A stretch of DNA of 64,000 nt from Larix kaempferi (taxonomy: Eukaryota; Streptophyta; Pinopsida; Pinales; Pinaceae): assembly GCA_027924585.1 (NCBI GenBank), contig BSBM01000386.1, positions 5,224,501 through 5,288,500 of the forward strand, in the 5' to 3' direction. A program made the position numbers and the translations under genes. This document shows, in pieces, positions 10,487 through 21,169 of this stretch. Each line of letters starts with the position of its first letter. Positions within the stretch are counted from its first letter, which is position 1. The notes below the pieces were generated by a model. The model was not told the DNA's origin and did no database searches. It worked only from the letters and a program-made list of their open reading frames with translations.

Positions 10487-11513
10487 GTATGTTTTTACTA
10501 TATCAAGTTAGAATCCTACCTTGTTTTAGGATCCCTTATATAAGTATACTTGGTATGATTGGTTATGTTTATTCATAAAGTTAGAAATGTAAGTAATCAA
10601 GGGTTTGTGCATTTTATGTCTCTTATCTTGATTGATGATTTAACTAACCAGAAGAGTCCTATGATCAAATAAGAATATGCATGAGTAAAAGAAGACTTCC
10701 CTGAAACCTTGAATAATAATGTTTATTATCTGTGTTTGAAATGATCATGACTATACATGTTTAAGATTATTGTGTTTTGATAAGATTAAACTAATGAATG
10801 TGTGACTATGTATGAGACCTCGAGGATAACACAATGACGATACTAATAAGCATGCATAGTGATGGATATAAGTTCAAGGACAGGTAGTCCAGGAAGCAAA
10901 GATCAAGAGGGAGCACACTCCAGTTGTTCCTGCAAGAAAGCAACGATCAAGAAGGAGCACACTTGAGTAGTTTCTGCAAGGATGCAGATATTCAGAGGGA
11001 GTCGACCACTTCTCACAATCCACATCAGAATGGAATTGCAGAAAGGTTGCAAAGATTCAGAGGGAGTCCACCCAACAACCAAACAAATATAAGTATTTGA
11101 ATTATCATTTCTTGCATAGTTGATTGTTTTAAATAATAATGTTCAATGATGTATATACTGATGTTCCTAGAACTAGGCTGTGTATTTTGGGATATTAGAA
11201 TAATTGCATTAATGAACAGCATACTACTAATATGCATATAATGGGTAAGTGGCCTATGGAATTGTACAACATTCGATTGCTACTTATCTAGAATGAAACC
11301 TCTTTGCTGACATGTTGGGTGTTGTGCACACTCTTAACAATGTTTTGGTAGATATTGGAAGGCATCTAGAAAGTTACAGGATATGGATAAATAATGTATT
11401 GAAGCATTGGCTAAGATAATTGCATGACTATATGACATATTTCTTTATGTGTAAGAATTTGTTCTGAAAACTATGAGATGTTTTCTAATCATGCAATTTA
11501 GCTTGTTGTGTAG
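10487..11513 (+). other. copia A1 intron-like spacer with integrase scrap
   Basis: Mostly A/T-rich noncoding DNA. From about 10897 to 11075 come four purine-rich near-repeats (AGATCAAGAGGGAG and variants). At 11005-11046 the translation TTSHNPHQNGIAER matches the conserved copia integrase segment around the catalytic Glu. The spacer ends at an acceptor-like TTCTAAT...TGTGTAG at 11513, also kept in A2. Confidence 0.55.
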
Positions 11514-13014
11514 GAAAGATCGTATACCATCACCTACAAAAGAAGGACTACAACATTTGTTCAACAACAAAGTTATCTATTGAAAATATTGAATATATTG
11601 AAGTTCCCAGGATCTGGGAAGAATGCCATGATCGAGGAGTACCAGTCGATCATGAAGATGTTTGGGATGCAGTCCCAAGACCTGAAGGGGAGTCTATAGT
11701 GAATTTCAAGAGGATCTACAAGATCAAGCATGCTGCAGGTGGTAGCATAGAGACTTTTGCTCTTGTAGCCAGATACACTTCCATTAGATCCGTACTTGCT
11801 CTGGTTGCAGTGATGGAAGGGAAGATACACCAAATGGATTTCAAGACAACTTTCTTGAATGGTGTAGTTGAACAAGAAGTGTATGTGGAGCAACCACTTG
11901 GTTCTGAGACACATGACAGGAAGTCATATATGTGCAGAACTTGGTATGGTAGGATAGACAGCTTCCTATCCAGTTTGGGCTTTACCAAGAGTAAAGCGGA
12001 TTCCAACCTTTACTACAAGGTTGAGGAAGGCAATCTAGTGATACTACTTTTGTATATGGATGACTTGTTTATTACAGGTGAAGATAGATTGATTGCTGAC
12101 ACGCAACATAAGCTTGCTTCCAAGTTTGAGATGAAGAACTTGTGGATGATGCACTATTTTCTAGGTATGGAGGTGTGGCAGAGTGCAGATGGAATCTTCC
12201 TTGGACAGGGAAGTATGCAGTAGAGATACTGAAGAGGTTCGGGATGATGGACTGCAAGGTCATGGACACACCTATGGCATCGAACCTGAAGCTTCTGTGT
12301 GATGCTTCATTTGATCCGATTGATGTTACTGTGTATCATCAGATGATTGGGTCCTTGATGTACCTGACGAACACGAGGCCAAATATTTTCTTTGTGGCGA
12401 ACACATTGATCCACTTCCTGACGGATGCCAGAAGTGTTCACCTGGTTGTTGTAAAGCATATTCTGAGGTACTTGAAGGGTACGGTTGATTATGGACTCAA
12501 GTATGATGCGAATCAAAAGTTTAACCTGCAGGGTTATGTTGATTCAGATTGGGCAGGCAGTCCTACAGATAGGAAGAGCACTTTTGGGTGCTGCTTCAGT
12601 ATGGGATCAAGTGTGATCTCTTGGTTTAGCAGGAAGCAGTCATGCGTAGCACTGAGTATAGCTGAGGCAGAGTATGTTGCAGCCTGTTCGGTTAGTTATG
12701 AGGTAGTATGGCTATAGAAGCTACTGTCTGAGTTATTTGATCTACCGCTGGAGGCTATTGGTATCTTTTGTGACAGCCAGAGTTGTGTGAAGATGTCTGA
12801 GAACCCGGTGTTCCACGATAGGTCGAAACACATAGAGATCAAATATCACTATATCAGAGATATGGTGCAGAGAGGAGCAGTGAATATCCTATATGTTGTG
12901 ACTGATGAGCAGGTTGCAAATGTGCTCACGAAGCCACTAGCCAGAGTGAAGTTTGAGTACTTCAGAGAGAGGCTTGGTGTTCTTCAGATTGACGACACTT
13001 CGAGGAAGAAGTGA
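11514..13014 (+). pseudogene. copia A1 RT-RNase H pseudogene
   Basis: RT begins decayed and becomes open from 11699 (ARYTSIRSVLALVAVMEG, then the MDFKTTFLNG motif). The active site reads YMDDLF at about 12053. Thirteen residues usually found between CR and WYGR (normally containing LYGLKQAPR) are missing in frame at about 11940; A2 has the same gap. A 1-nt loss at about 12212 shifts the frame. RNase H then follows from about 12225 with DSDWAG and EAEYVA, interrupted by TAG at 12714, and a C-terminal HIEIKYHYIRD-LTKPLA tail to 13014. Encoded role: cDNA synthesis in virus-like particles. This copy is not functional. Confidence 0.85.
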
Positions 13015-13612
13015 TGGACACATTTGCTGAATCCATTCCAAGCATGGTGGAAGGAGGATCCTTCACATGGTTGTGGATGTAAGCGCTGGATGATGAGCAT
13101 CAGGATGATGCTCCAATTACTGCTCTGTATATGCATCAGGATGATGCTGGATATGATTAGTTGGATCATTTATATGTATTTGTATATGCATCATGTTGGA
13201 TGCTTGGACCATGTATTTGTGTATGTATCAGGTGGATACTGTGTATGATTAGGTAGATCATGTGTGTTGATATATATATATCAAGTGGATACATTGTGTG
13301 GATCATGTATCTGTGTATGTATCAGGAGGATACATTATATGATCAGGTGGATCATGTATGATGATATGTATCAGATAGATACTTGGTATGCATCAGGTAG
13401 ATGCATTGTATGATCAGGATGATCATGGATGATGAGGTTCAGGCTGTTTCTCCAGATATGGATCATGACGATGCAGTGATAAGTATCAGGACAATACTCT
13501 AGATGATATGCATCAAGATGATGCTATGATGATGATCAGGATGATCATATGTATCAGGTGGATACATTACATAATTAGTTGGATTATGTGTGATGAGTTC
13601 TAAAGACACAGA
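13015..13612 (+). repeat. GATCAT/ATCAGG-type low-complexity tract, copia A1
   Basis: A string of short degenerate repeats such as ATCAGGATGATGCT and CAGGTGGATACAT. The same kind of tract occupies the same place in A2 (27640-28380) and A3 (62880-63160), so it is a family feature. Confidence 0.7.
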
Positions 13613-14020
13613 TGCACAAAGCCTTTCCGACATGGTGGTAGATGTGTTCTCCCATGTGCATTGATGTAAGTGCAGAGCCTTTCCGACATGGTGGTAGATG
13701 TGTTCTCCCATGTGCGTTCATGTAAGTGCAAAGCCTTTCCAACATGGTGGTAGATGTGTTCTCCCATGTGCATTGATGTAAGTGTAGAGCCTTTCCAACA
13801 TGGTGGTAGATGTGTTCTCCCATGTGCATTGATGTAAGTGCAGAGCCTTGCCGACATGGTGGTAGATGTGTTCTCCCATGTGTGTTGATGTAAGTGCAGA
13901 GCCTTTCCGACATGGTGGTAGATGTGTTCTCCCATGTGCGTTGAGGTAAGTGTAGAGCCTTTCCGACATGGTGGCAGATGTGTTCTCCCATGGTCGTTGA
14001 TGTAACTGCTGTGAGCCTTT
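13613..14020 (+). repeat. 56-bp minisatellite, ~7 copies, copia A1
   Basis: GCCTTTCC recurs at 13621, 13677, 13733, 13789, 13845 (GCCTTGCC), 13901 and 13957, exactly 56 bp apart, with a diverged eighth unit at about 14014. Units contain GACATGGTGGTAGATGTG and differ by few bases. Long minus-strand ORFs over the array are an artefact of repetition. Confidence 0.92.
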
Positions 14021-14471
14021 CACGGATGGTGGTAGGTTGGTCCTCCCATGCCGGTGAGTGTAAGTGTTGTGTGTGGGAATCTGGGTTGTGCTTCGTGATA
14101 CTCTATGGCCGTGGACAGGTTGTGCAGTAGCATGTAAAAGGTCCTAGGAGATCCAATAGGTTGAGCTATGTGCTCGTAATCATTCCTGGGATGCTCTTTC
14201 GAGGTTTTGTTGACGCACGTAATAAGTCCTGAGGATTCCACAGTATGGCCAGTGATGATGAAGACCTGCAGGTGGTGGGCCTACATCCAGTATGAAAAAG
14301 GATTGGCTCTGTAGAACTTCCTATGATGAGTAGATTCAGATATTGATTGAGATAGTAGCAGCAGTGACGATGATGATGATTCGATGACGATTATCCAGTG
14401 ATGATGATCCAAAGAAGAAGACTTATGCTAGAAGACCTGTATCGAGAAATACCTTCCTAGTTAAGAGGGAG
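14021..14471 (+). other. copia A1 3' untranslated region and PPT
   Basis: It contains single copies of the GAGGTTTTG/CCTGGGAT motifs that are amplified in A2 and A3, then a GATGATGATT-rich stretch. It ends in the polypurine tract AAGAGGGAG (14463-14471). Confidence 0.65.
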
Positions 14472-15095
14472 TGTTGATGTATATGTAACTTTGGAATGTA
14501 TTTCATATATGTATGTTGTACTCCTATAGAGATGATATTATTCCTCTATACGAAAGTGTTTGTATTCCTATAGAGATGTTATTATTCCTCTATACAGAAG
14601 TGTCATCATTTATATTGTAAGTGTCGTAACTTTTACTTGATGGGTTATTAGACCATCTTGTTGGGGTCGGCCTTGTATAAGTCATGTGGCTCAAAGGGTT
14701 ATTAGACCACCCTATTGGGTGTCGGCCCAGTTAGCATTATGTTATGTGGTTAAGTTAAGGCCGATCTAGTAAAGGTTATTAGGAAAGTCAAGTCAAGTAT
14801 AAATAGAGTGCGGGAGGCACTCTATTTCATCATTCTATTCTCTCTCACACTCTTGGGAGAGTGGCGCACTTGCGGAGAAGGAGAAGCTGCTGCTAGGAGA
14901 TGTCTATCTCTTATGGGTGGGTTGTATCATTGCTCTATCTATCTCTGAGGAAGTTATTGGGGTTTTTCACCTTTATGGTTTTCCCCAAGTAAACTCTGTG
15001 TCTCTTGTGTGCTTGTCCATGATTGATATGCTATACATGTTATTCTCTTAGTTAAGATCCTAGATCATATTGAAGTAAATTATGAAAAATTAACA
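14472..15095 (+). repeat. copia A1 3' LTR
   Basis: A 624-bp LTR, colinear with 8099-8776 apart from the missing internal unit and point changes. It ends ATTAACA followed by the TSD copy TCTAG. Confidence 0.9.
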
Positions 15096-15100
15096 TCTAG

Positions 15101-16374
15101 GTTCTATTAACCTTGTGCCGGGCCGATCTAATCCCGGAAATGCACCATACGGGAAACTTCTGTCTGATATCCCAAAATTTGACGGCAAGCCGGGTGAAGA
15201 TCCTAAAAACCACATGATGACTTACCATTTATGGTGTTCATCTAATTCCTTAATGGACAACTCGATTTGTCTTAGATTGTTTCAAAGGAATCTCACCAGT
15301 TCGGATGCCAAGTGGTACATTGAGTTGCCACCTCACTCTTTTCTTGATTTTGGCTCTCTTTCCATGAACGTTTTGACTCATTTCTAGCTGCCTGTATGGT
15401 ATGAAATTGGTATTGAGCTTTTAACCTCACTCCATCAGAATACTGCTACTCATATTTCTGATCATATCCATGAGTGGCGAAGGAGACATCATCTCATCAA
15501 AGATCCCATTCTAGATCAATTCCTAGCAGACTCGTTTACGAAGTCGCTCATCCCTGTCATAGCAAGAGATGTCGCCATGCGAGGTGCTGTCACCGAAGAA
15601 CAAGCCATCGCGAGTGCCCACGTACTAGACCTAGTCTACACTCAATCTGGAACATTGTTTGATATTCTTCCTAATGCACCCTGTGACATTAACGATCCTA
15701 CAAAACCACTAAAGGGACCCCAAACCGATGGCATCATTGGATCCCTTCACACCCAACCTCCTCATCAAACTGTTGGTTCTTCAAACCCCCAGGGTTCGTC
15801 CCCATTACCAACACAAGCTGGTCTCAACACCACCAAGTCATCTGCTCCTGCTGCTACTGAGCAAGTGAATTCTGTCTCATCAGCTTCACCTCAAAATTAT
15901 GGTAGTATGAAGAAAAACAAGGGAAAACCTAAGAAATCGTATGCCCAGCAGGAACAAAAGAGCACTCCTAATGATGCCAAATAGAAACGGAAGCTAAAAT
16001 ATCCTTGTTTACTGTGTAGATATGATCACTTCTCTAAAGAGTGTCCCCATAGAGACGAAGTCCAAAAGTTTCTTAGGGGCAAACCCACTCCCGCATTCCT
16101 CAATGATCCATTTCCCGCTCAAAACCAGCAGATGATTATTCAACCTCCCCTAGCCCAGGGGGAATCATCCAATATTGCGCATGTTCTCATGGTGTGAAAT
16201 GAGATGATCCATTTGAACACTCGCTCACGATCATATGACACGGTCCCTTCGAAAGAGCTTGTTTGGAGTAATACTGAAAAAGCTTCCAACTCCTTATATT
16301 ATGTCACTGTACCATCAACTTCTCTCACAATTGAGAAGCCATCCTTCGATTCGATATTGTGACCTCCCAAGGGC
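15101..16374 (+). pseudogene. gypsy-1 gag C-terminal region and nucleocapsid
   Basis: The gag frame resumes directly after the copia TSD. IPKFDGKPGEDPKNHMMTYH marks the capsid-like domain, followed by WYIELP. A Ser/Pro/Gln/Thr-rich linker leads to one zinc knuckle, CLLCRYDHFSKEC (about 16003-16041), spaced C-X2-C-X3-H-X4-C. One frame with stops at 15385 (TAG), 15982 (TAG), 16195 (TGA) and about 16360 (TGA). Most sit where Gln or Arg is likely. Gag packages the element RNA. Confidence 0.8.
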
Positions 16375-17541
16375 ATGATTAGAAAAGATGTTTTTAATCT
16401 TAATGCTCGGGCAACACAGAATTACAATATCGTAGAAGACTTGGCACAAGCCCCTTGCGCCCTGTCCACGCTGGAAGTTTTGCAAAATTGTCCCAATCAA
16501 TGCAAAACTCTCCTCACAGTGATCGGTGTAGTTGACCGTGATTCTTCGAATACCATCATGTTCCGACTTGAGCATTTCAAGCCGAGGCTTTCCAATCAGC
16601 TCGCATTTCAAGTAGATGCAAACCTCCCTGGGAAAATTTTTCATCATACCCTTCTCGACGAAGGTGCCTCTACGTCTGTCATGTCGATCGCCTATTGGAG
16701 AGCCATCGTCTCTCTCGAATTGAATCGCTCTCCCACCACATTGAAAGCATTTAACGGGCATGGATTTCAACCTCATGGGCTCTTATAAGCTTTCGCAGTT
16801 GAGCTAGGAGGAAAGATCGTAACTATCTATGTGGAAGTGGTCTCCACCCCAATAGATTGTAATCTCTTGCTTGGTCGCAATTGGTTTTACGCCATGCAGG
16901 AGGTAGCTTCTTCAGTCTTCTGCATGGTACAATTCCCCCACCAATCACGAATTGTTACCATCGACCAACTAGATTTTTGCACGCTGGACACTACTACTCA
17001 TTCTGGTGACCATGTTCCTTCGATTGGACAAACATCAAAACAATATGAGAGTATAGGGGTTGGCCTTTTGAAAGATTAATCTCTCATGGGCATTTTTCCC
17101 ATTTCGGACCCCCCTAATCATGTTGCCTCGGTGAACATGATCTCCGCTGAGATTTCATCTCACTCTATTGATAGTTGACTTGTACCAGACGAAGCCACAA
17201 CACACCTGATTGGAGATGCAATTACTTTTTTACCCGCTGAACATATTTATGAGGATATCCAATCAGCACTGGAGGACCATCTAACCATGGCCTCCCCATC
17301 TTGTTCTCTACAACGAGCATCATCCCTACCCGACCTCTTACTTCAGACTTTTCATTTAGATGAGTCCATCATGGAAGTTATGAATGTTGATGATGGCCCA
17401 TGGGATGACCTTCACCATAGGTCCTCTTTTCTTCCACCTTTGGAGTACATCGAGAACAACATTCACACCATCTTTTCACCATATATCTACCCATTCCCGT
17501 AGTCCCCCGTACTTACATGTCTTTGGGACACTGAGGGTAAC
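16375..17541 (+). pseudogene. gypsy-1 aspartic protease region
   Basis: The active-site region reads LLDEGASTSVMS (about 16651), so Asp-Glu-Gly-Ala stands where Asp-Ser/Thr-Gly is usual. The downstream flap and second hydrophobic Gly region are NLLLGRNW (about 16861). Stops occur at about 16786 (TAA), 17077 (TAA), 17176 (TGA) and 17500 (TAG). The linker to RT is Pro/Asp/His-rich. It would have cut the Gag-Pol polyprotein. The protease assignment rests on position plus these two motifs. Confidence 0.7.
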
Positions 17542-18405
17542 TTGGCCAACATTGAGCCTACCACCCCGATAGACATCTTGGTAAAACCTGGTGTAGTGGA
17601 ACACATTCGCATAGGCCAGAAGTGTTGCCCTGAAGAAATAGCTATGGGTACAGCCTTATTCAAGCGACTTCGAGACGTATTTGCTTGGTCATATGAGGAG
17701 ATGCCTGGGATAGACCCCACGATTGTTTCTCATGAGATAAAGACCTATCCTGACATCAAACCTGTACGTCAAAAGTTGCGACCGATACACCCCCGGAAGA
17801 CTACAGCGATCAAGGAAAAAATTGAAAAGATCTTAAAGGCTGGTTTCATTTATCCCGTCCCTTTGAAGGATTGGGTCTCAAACGTCGGCCCTATGAACAA
17901 AAAATAGGGCACCATTCGGGTCTATGTCGATTATCGGGACCTTAACAAGGCTTGTCCAAAGAACAACTAACCGACCCCGTTCATTGACCAGATTATCGAC
18001 AATTGTGCCAGAAGTGTCATCTTTTCATTCATGGATGGCTTCTCTGGTTACAACAAGATTGAGATCAACCCAGCCGATCGACATAATATGGCTTTCATCT
18101 GTCCCTGGGGGACGTTTGCATATCGCAAACTCCCGTTTGGCCCTAAAAACGTTGGTGCCACGTTCCAGCTAGCCATGTCGTATGCCTTCCATGATATTAA
18201 GGACTTTGTGGAACCTTACCTGGATGATCTCCCTGCTCATTCAAAGCAGCGTGAGTTCCACATGGATCATCTAACAGCCATTTTCCTCAGATGTAGACAG
18301 TACAACATCCGTCTGAATCCTCACTAGTGTATCTTTTACATTGAGTCTGGATGCCTCTTAGGATTTATAGTCTCGAAGGATGGGATCCGCATTGATCCCT
18401 TAAAG
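17542..18405 (+). pseudogene. gypsy-1 reverse transcriptase
   Basis: It starts with the usual pre-RT segment (RDVFAWSYEEMPGIDPTIVSH). RT follows with VYVDYRDLNKACPKN, SFMDGFSGYNKIEI, FAYRKLPFGPKNVGATFQ and the active site PYLDDLPAHS (about 18214). YLDD is intact. Stops at 17905 (TAG, where Gln is usual), 17968 (TAA) and 18325 (TAG) kill the frame. It belongs to the plant gypsy group whose RT reads LDDLPAHS. Confidence 0.9.
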
Positions 18406-19080
18406 GTGGAGGCCATTATCAACCTCCCACCTCCCACCACTATGATGGAACTTCAAAGTCTCCAAGGGAAGGTGACTTATTTAAGACGTTTTGTTTGCAA
18501 TTTCGCAGAAAATACTAAGGGGTACATGAGATTGATCAAGAAGGATGTCCCATTCATTTGGGATGATCAAGCTCAAAAATCCTTCGATAGCATCAAACAT
18601 GCCATCACGCATGCCCCCGTAATCCAACCGCTGAATTATTTCCGAGATTACATTTTATATCTCGCTGCTTCTGCCACCACTATCTCCATTTTTTTGGTAC
18701 TGGAGGATCAAAATTCCCAGGAACTTGTAATAAACTATGCAAGTAAGGGTCTCGCTAACACTGAAACTAGATATTCACATGTCAAAAAACATGCTTTTGC
18801 GGCAGTCATTGCCGTCCAAAAGTTCTGACACTACATCTTGCTTTGCACCACCACCATCATTGCAGACTCGAACCCCATGTACCACGTACTGACATGTCAG
18901 GTGCTTGGGGGCAAGTATTCATGCTAGATCGTGATACTATAAGAATTCGATCTTCTTTTTGAGAAAGCCAAGTCCAAAAAGTCCCTAGTGTTTGCTGAGC
19001 TAATTTGTGACTTTCCCCATGGTGATGTAGAAGTTGAGCACAATGACTCCTTTCCAGATGAGTCACTGTTTCTCATCAGT
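18406..19080 (+). pseudogene. gypsy-1 first (canonical) RNase H
   Basis: Connection domain INLPPPTTMMELQSLQGK (about 18418), then FRDYILYLAASATTISIFLV (about 18640), which is the degenerate plant form of the first RNase H block, with ETRYSHVKKHAFAAVIAVQKF. Stops at 18826 (TGA where Arg is usual) and at about 18928 and 18943. The catalytic Asp usually found at the start of RNase H is not evident here, which suits a domain whose role is shared with the extra RNase H at 20474. Confidence 0.75.
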
Positions 19081-19091
19081 ACGACCGATTC

Positions 19092-20336
19092 GTGGTATGG
19101 AGATATTTCTTTATATCTTCAACCCAACGCTTCAACCCTCAACTCTCTCGAGATGGTCATCGTCGAATTCGTCACCATGCAAAGTATTATCTGATCATCA
19201 GTGATACTTTGTACCGCCGTGGCATCGATTCCATTCTTCGATGCTGTCTAACTCACGATGAGGATGAACACGTTCTGAATGACTGTCATGATGGGGCATG
19301 TGGCGGTCACCTCTCTGGGATGGCTACAACCCATAATATTTTGCGCACAGGATATTATTGGCCTACTATCTTCAAAGATTGTATTGAGGCCGTAAAAAGA
19401 TGTCCTCCATGCCAACACTTCCATACGAAGAAGTGCACCCATCTCGCCTCGTTACACTCGATTATTGCCGTGGACCCCTTTGCAAAATGGGGCATCGATT
19501 TTATGCATTGTAAGCCTACCTCGGCTGGGGGGCATAGTTACATCATCAAAGCTATGGATTACTTCACAAAGTGGGCCGAGGCAATGCCTACATACCATAA
19601 TGACGGCATAACCGCCGCACTCTTCATGTTCAATCATGTAATAGCGCGGTTTGGAGTACGTCAGGCTATAGTTACCAATCATGATTCTCACTTTCATAAC
19701 CATATGGTTGATGAACTGAGTGATAGATTGGGTTTTCGACATGAAAACTCAACACCTTACTATCCGCAGTCTAATGGACAGGTCGAGGCCATTAACAAGG
19801 TCTTGAAAACTATGGTCCAACGGATGGTAGGTACGCACAAGTGCAACTGGCATAATATGCTCTTTTCAGCATTATGGGCCTATAGAACCTCCATTAAAAC
19901 TGCCATAGGTTTCACTCCTTTCCAATTGGTGTATGGATTGGATGATGTCCTGCCTATAGAGTGCAAAATTCCGTCTCTGCAACTTGTTGTCGAACTTCTT
20001 CCTAACACTACTGCCGAGGAAGAATGTTTCCTGTACTTAGCAAAACTTGACAAGTCCCGCCAAGATGCTACTCTTGCTAATGAAGCACACAAGAAATGCA
20101 TCAAATCCCATTGTGAAAAGTCAGTTGAACCCCGTATCTTCAACGAGGGTGACCTGGTGCTCACATACGACCAGAGGCATGACAAACTAGGCGTAGGAAA
20201 GTTCGAGTCCATGTGGCACATGCCTTATATCGTCAAACATGTTTTGGAAAAGGGAGCTTACGAGCTTGAAGATTATGACGGAATATCTTTGGGTGAACCC
20301 CGTAATGGGCTTTACCTGAAGAGATACTATGCCTGA
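19092..20336 (+). pseudogene. gypsy-1 integrase, open but with a lost catalytic Asp
   Basis: This frame (+1 relative to RT; shift near 19110-19130) is open for over 400 codons. The zinc-binding HHCC region reads CGGH...CPPCQ. The catalytic core has WGIDFMHC (first Asp) and NGQVEAIN (Glu). The second Asp position reads VTNHDSHF, that is, Asn where Asp is usual, 35 residues before the Glu, so the enzyme is probably dead. The C-terminal part carries WHMPYIVKHVLEKGAYEL, a GPY/F-like module. It would have inserted cDNA into the chromosome. Confidence 0.9.
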
Positions 20337-20473
20337 CCCTCTCATGCATAGATTTTCTTATATATATTGTACATGGTGTGCTTGTGTGTTTTTGTGTGGT
20401 GTGACACACTTGTTTCTGAGTGTCTTTAGATCTTGTTTTCGCTTCTCATACCATGTTCTGTCTGCATGTGTAG
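20337..20473 (+). other. spacer between gypsy-1 integrase and second RNase H
   Basis: 137 bp, T/G-rich, ending in CATGTGTAG directly before an ATG, which resembles a 3' splice acceptor. No coding content. Confidence 0.4.
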
Positions 20474-20887
20474 ATGGCAACATGCTATGGATTCGCGGAT
20501 GGCACCAGCCGACATACCCGTAATCTTGCTTCAGCAGCCTGGGTACTGTATTCCCCAATAGGCGAGCTCATTAGTTTAGGAGGAAGTTGCCTTAGATTCG
20601 CAACCAATAATGCCACAGAGTATCTGTTGGTATTCAGAACCTTAACCGATGCAATTTCCTTGGGTATGAACCACATTGTCATCCACATGGATTCTCAACT
20701 GGTGGTTTCCCATCTTAATCGGGTTTACGCTATCCGTGATCCTACCCTACTCCATCTCTTTAGACGGGTTTGTCTCTTGGAAAGGTTGTTTGAAACCATT
20801 CAATACCTGCACATTCCATGAAAGTTAAACACAGTTGCTGACTCGATGGCCAACTGCATTCTAGATTGGTACATCGCACACACATGA
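20474..20887 (+). pseudogene. gypsy-1 second RNase H (aRNH-type) downstream of integrase
   Basis: ATG at 20474, open to a TGA at about 20819. Read past it, the frame continues with NTVADSMANCILDWYIAHT and stops at 20887. The order of catalytic-looking residues is FADGTSR (Asp), NNATEY (Glu), HMDSQLVV (Asp) and NTVADSMAN (Asp), the layout of the extra RNase H found in Tat-lineage plant gypsy elements. The TGA sits where Trp is likely (TGG to TGA). The domain is a separate reading frame after IN, separated by 137 bp. It probably cleaved the RNA of RNA-DNA hybrids. Confidence 0.75.
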
Positions 20888-21169
20888 TACTCATAACATG
20901 TAAAAGCATTCACAACATGTAAATAATGCACTGTATAGAAGCAAACATATAAACAAGATCACATCATTAATTTTTGAAACACATAATGTATAAATCGCTG
21001 GACTGTCTGTATATATATATATAATCACAAAAAGGTAGTGTTGATACAAAAAATTTGAAGCCCGATAGCTTTCAGTAAGTCTCTACAAAATATGAAGCTT
21101 CGCAGCTTTCAGTAGTACAAAATATGAGGCCTCTAAGCTCTCAGTACACACACAACGACAACATCTGGC
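20888..21169 (+). other. noncoding stretch in gypsy-1
   Basis: A/T-rich with a short (TA)n at about 21010, then a repeated 'AAAATATGA(A/G)GC' motif (about 21087 and 21118). No gene seen. Confidence 0.5.

Larger units (their letters stand above)
8099..15095 (+). mobile_element. copia A1: non-autonomous Ty1/copia element
   Basis: LTRs at 8099-8776 and 14472-15095 start TGTTGATG and end ATTAACA. TCTAG is duplicated at 8094-8098 and 15096-15100. An initiator-Met PBS follows the 5' LTR and a purine tract AAGAGGGAG precedes the 3' LTR. It keeps a gag scrap, short exon-like blocks, an integrase scrap, RT with an internal deletion, and RNase H. Protease and most of integrase are missing. Copia A2 has the same gaps, so A1 belongs to a defective family and did not decay alone. 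Confidence 0.92.

Noticed and set aside
13613-14020. CRISPR array
   Set aside because: The 56-bp and 88-bp arrays have no unique spacers, and the context is a plant retrotransposon.
13584-14023. Long overlapping minus-strand ORFs rich in HIYHHVGKAL-type repeats
   Set aside because: They are three frames of the 56-bp minisatellite. The unit is 56 bp, not a multiple of three, so the frames cycle. There is no start or context for a gene.
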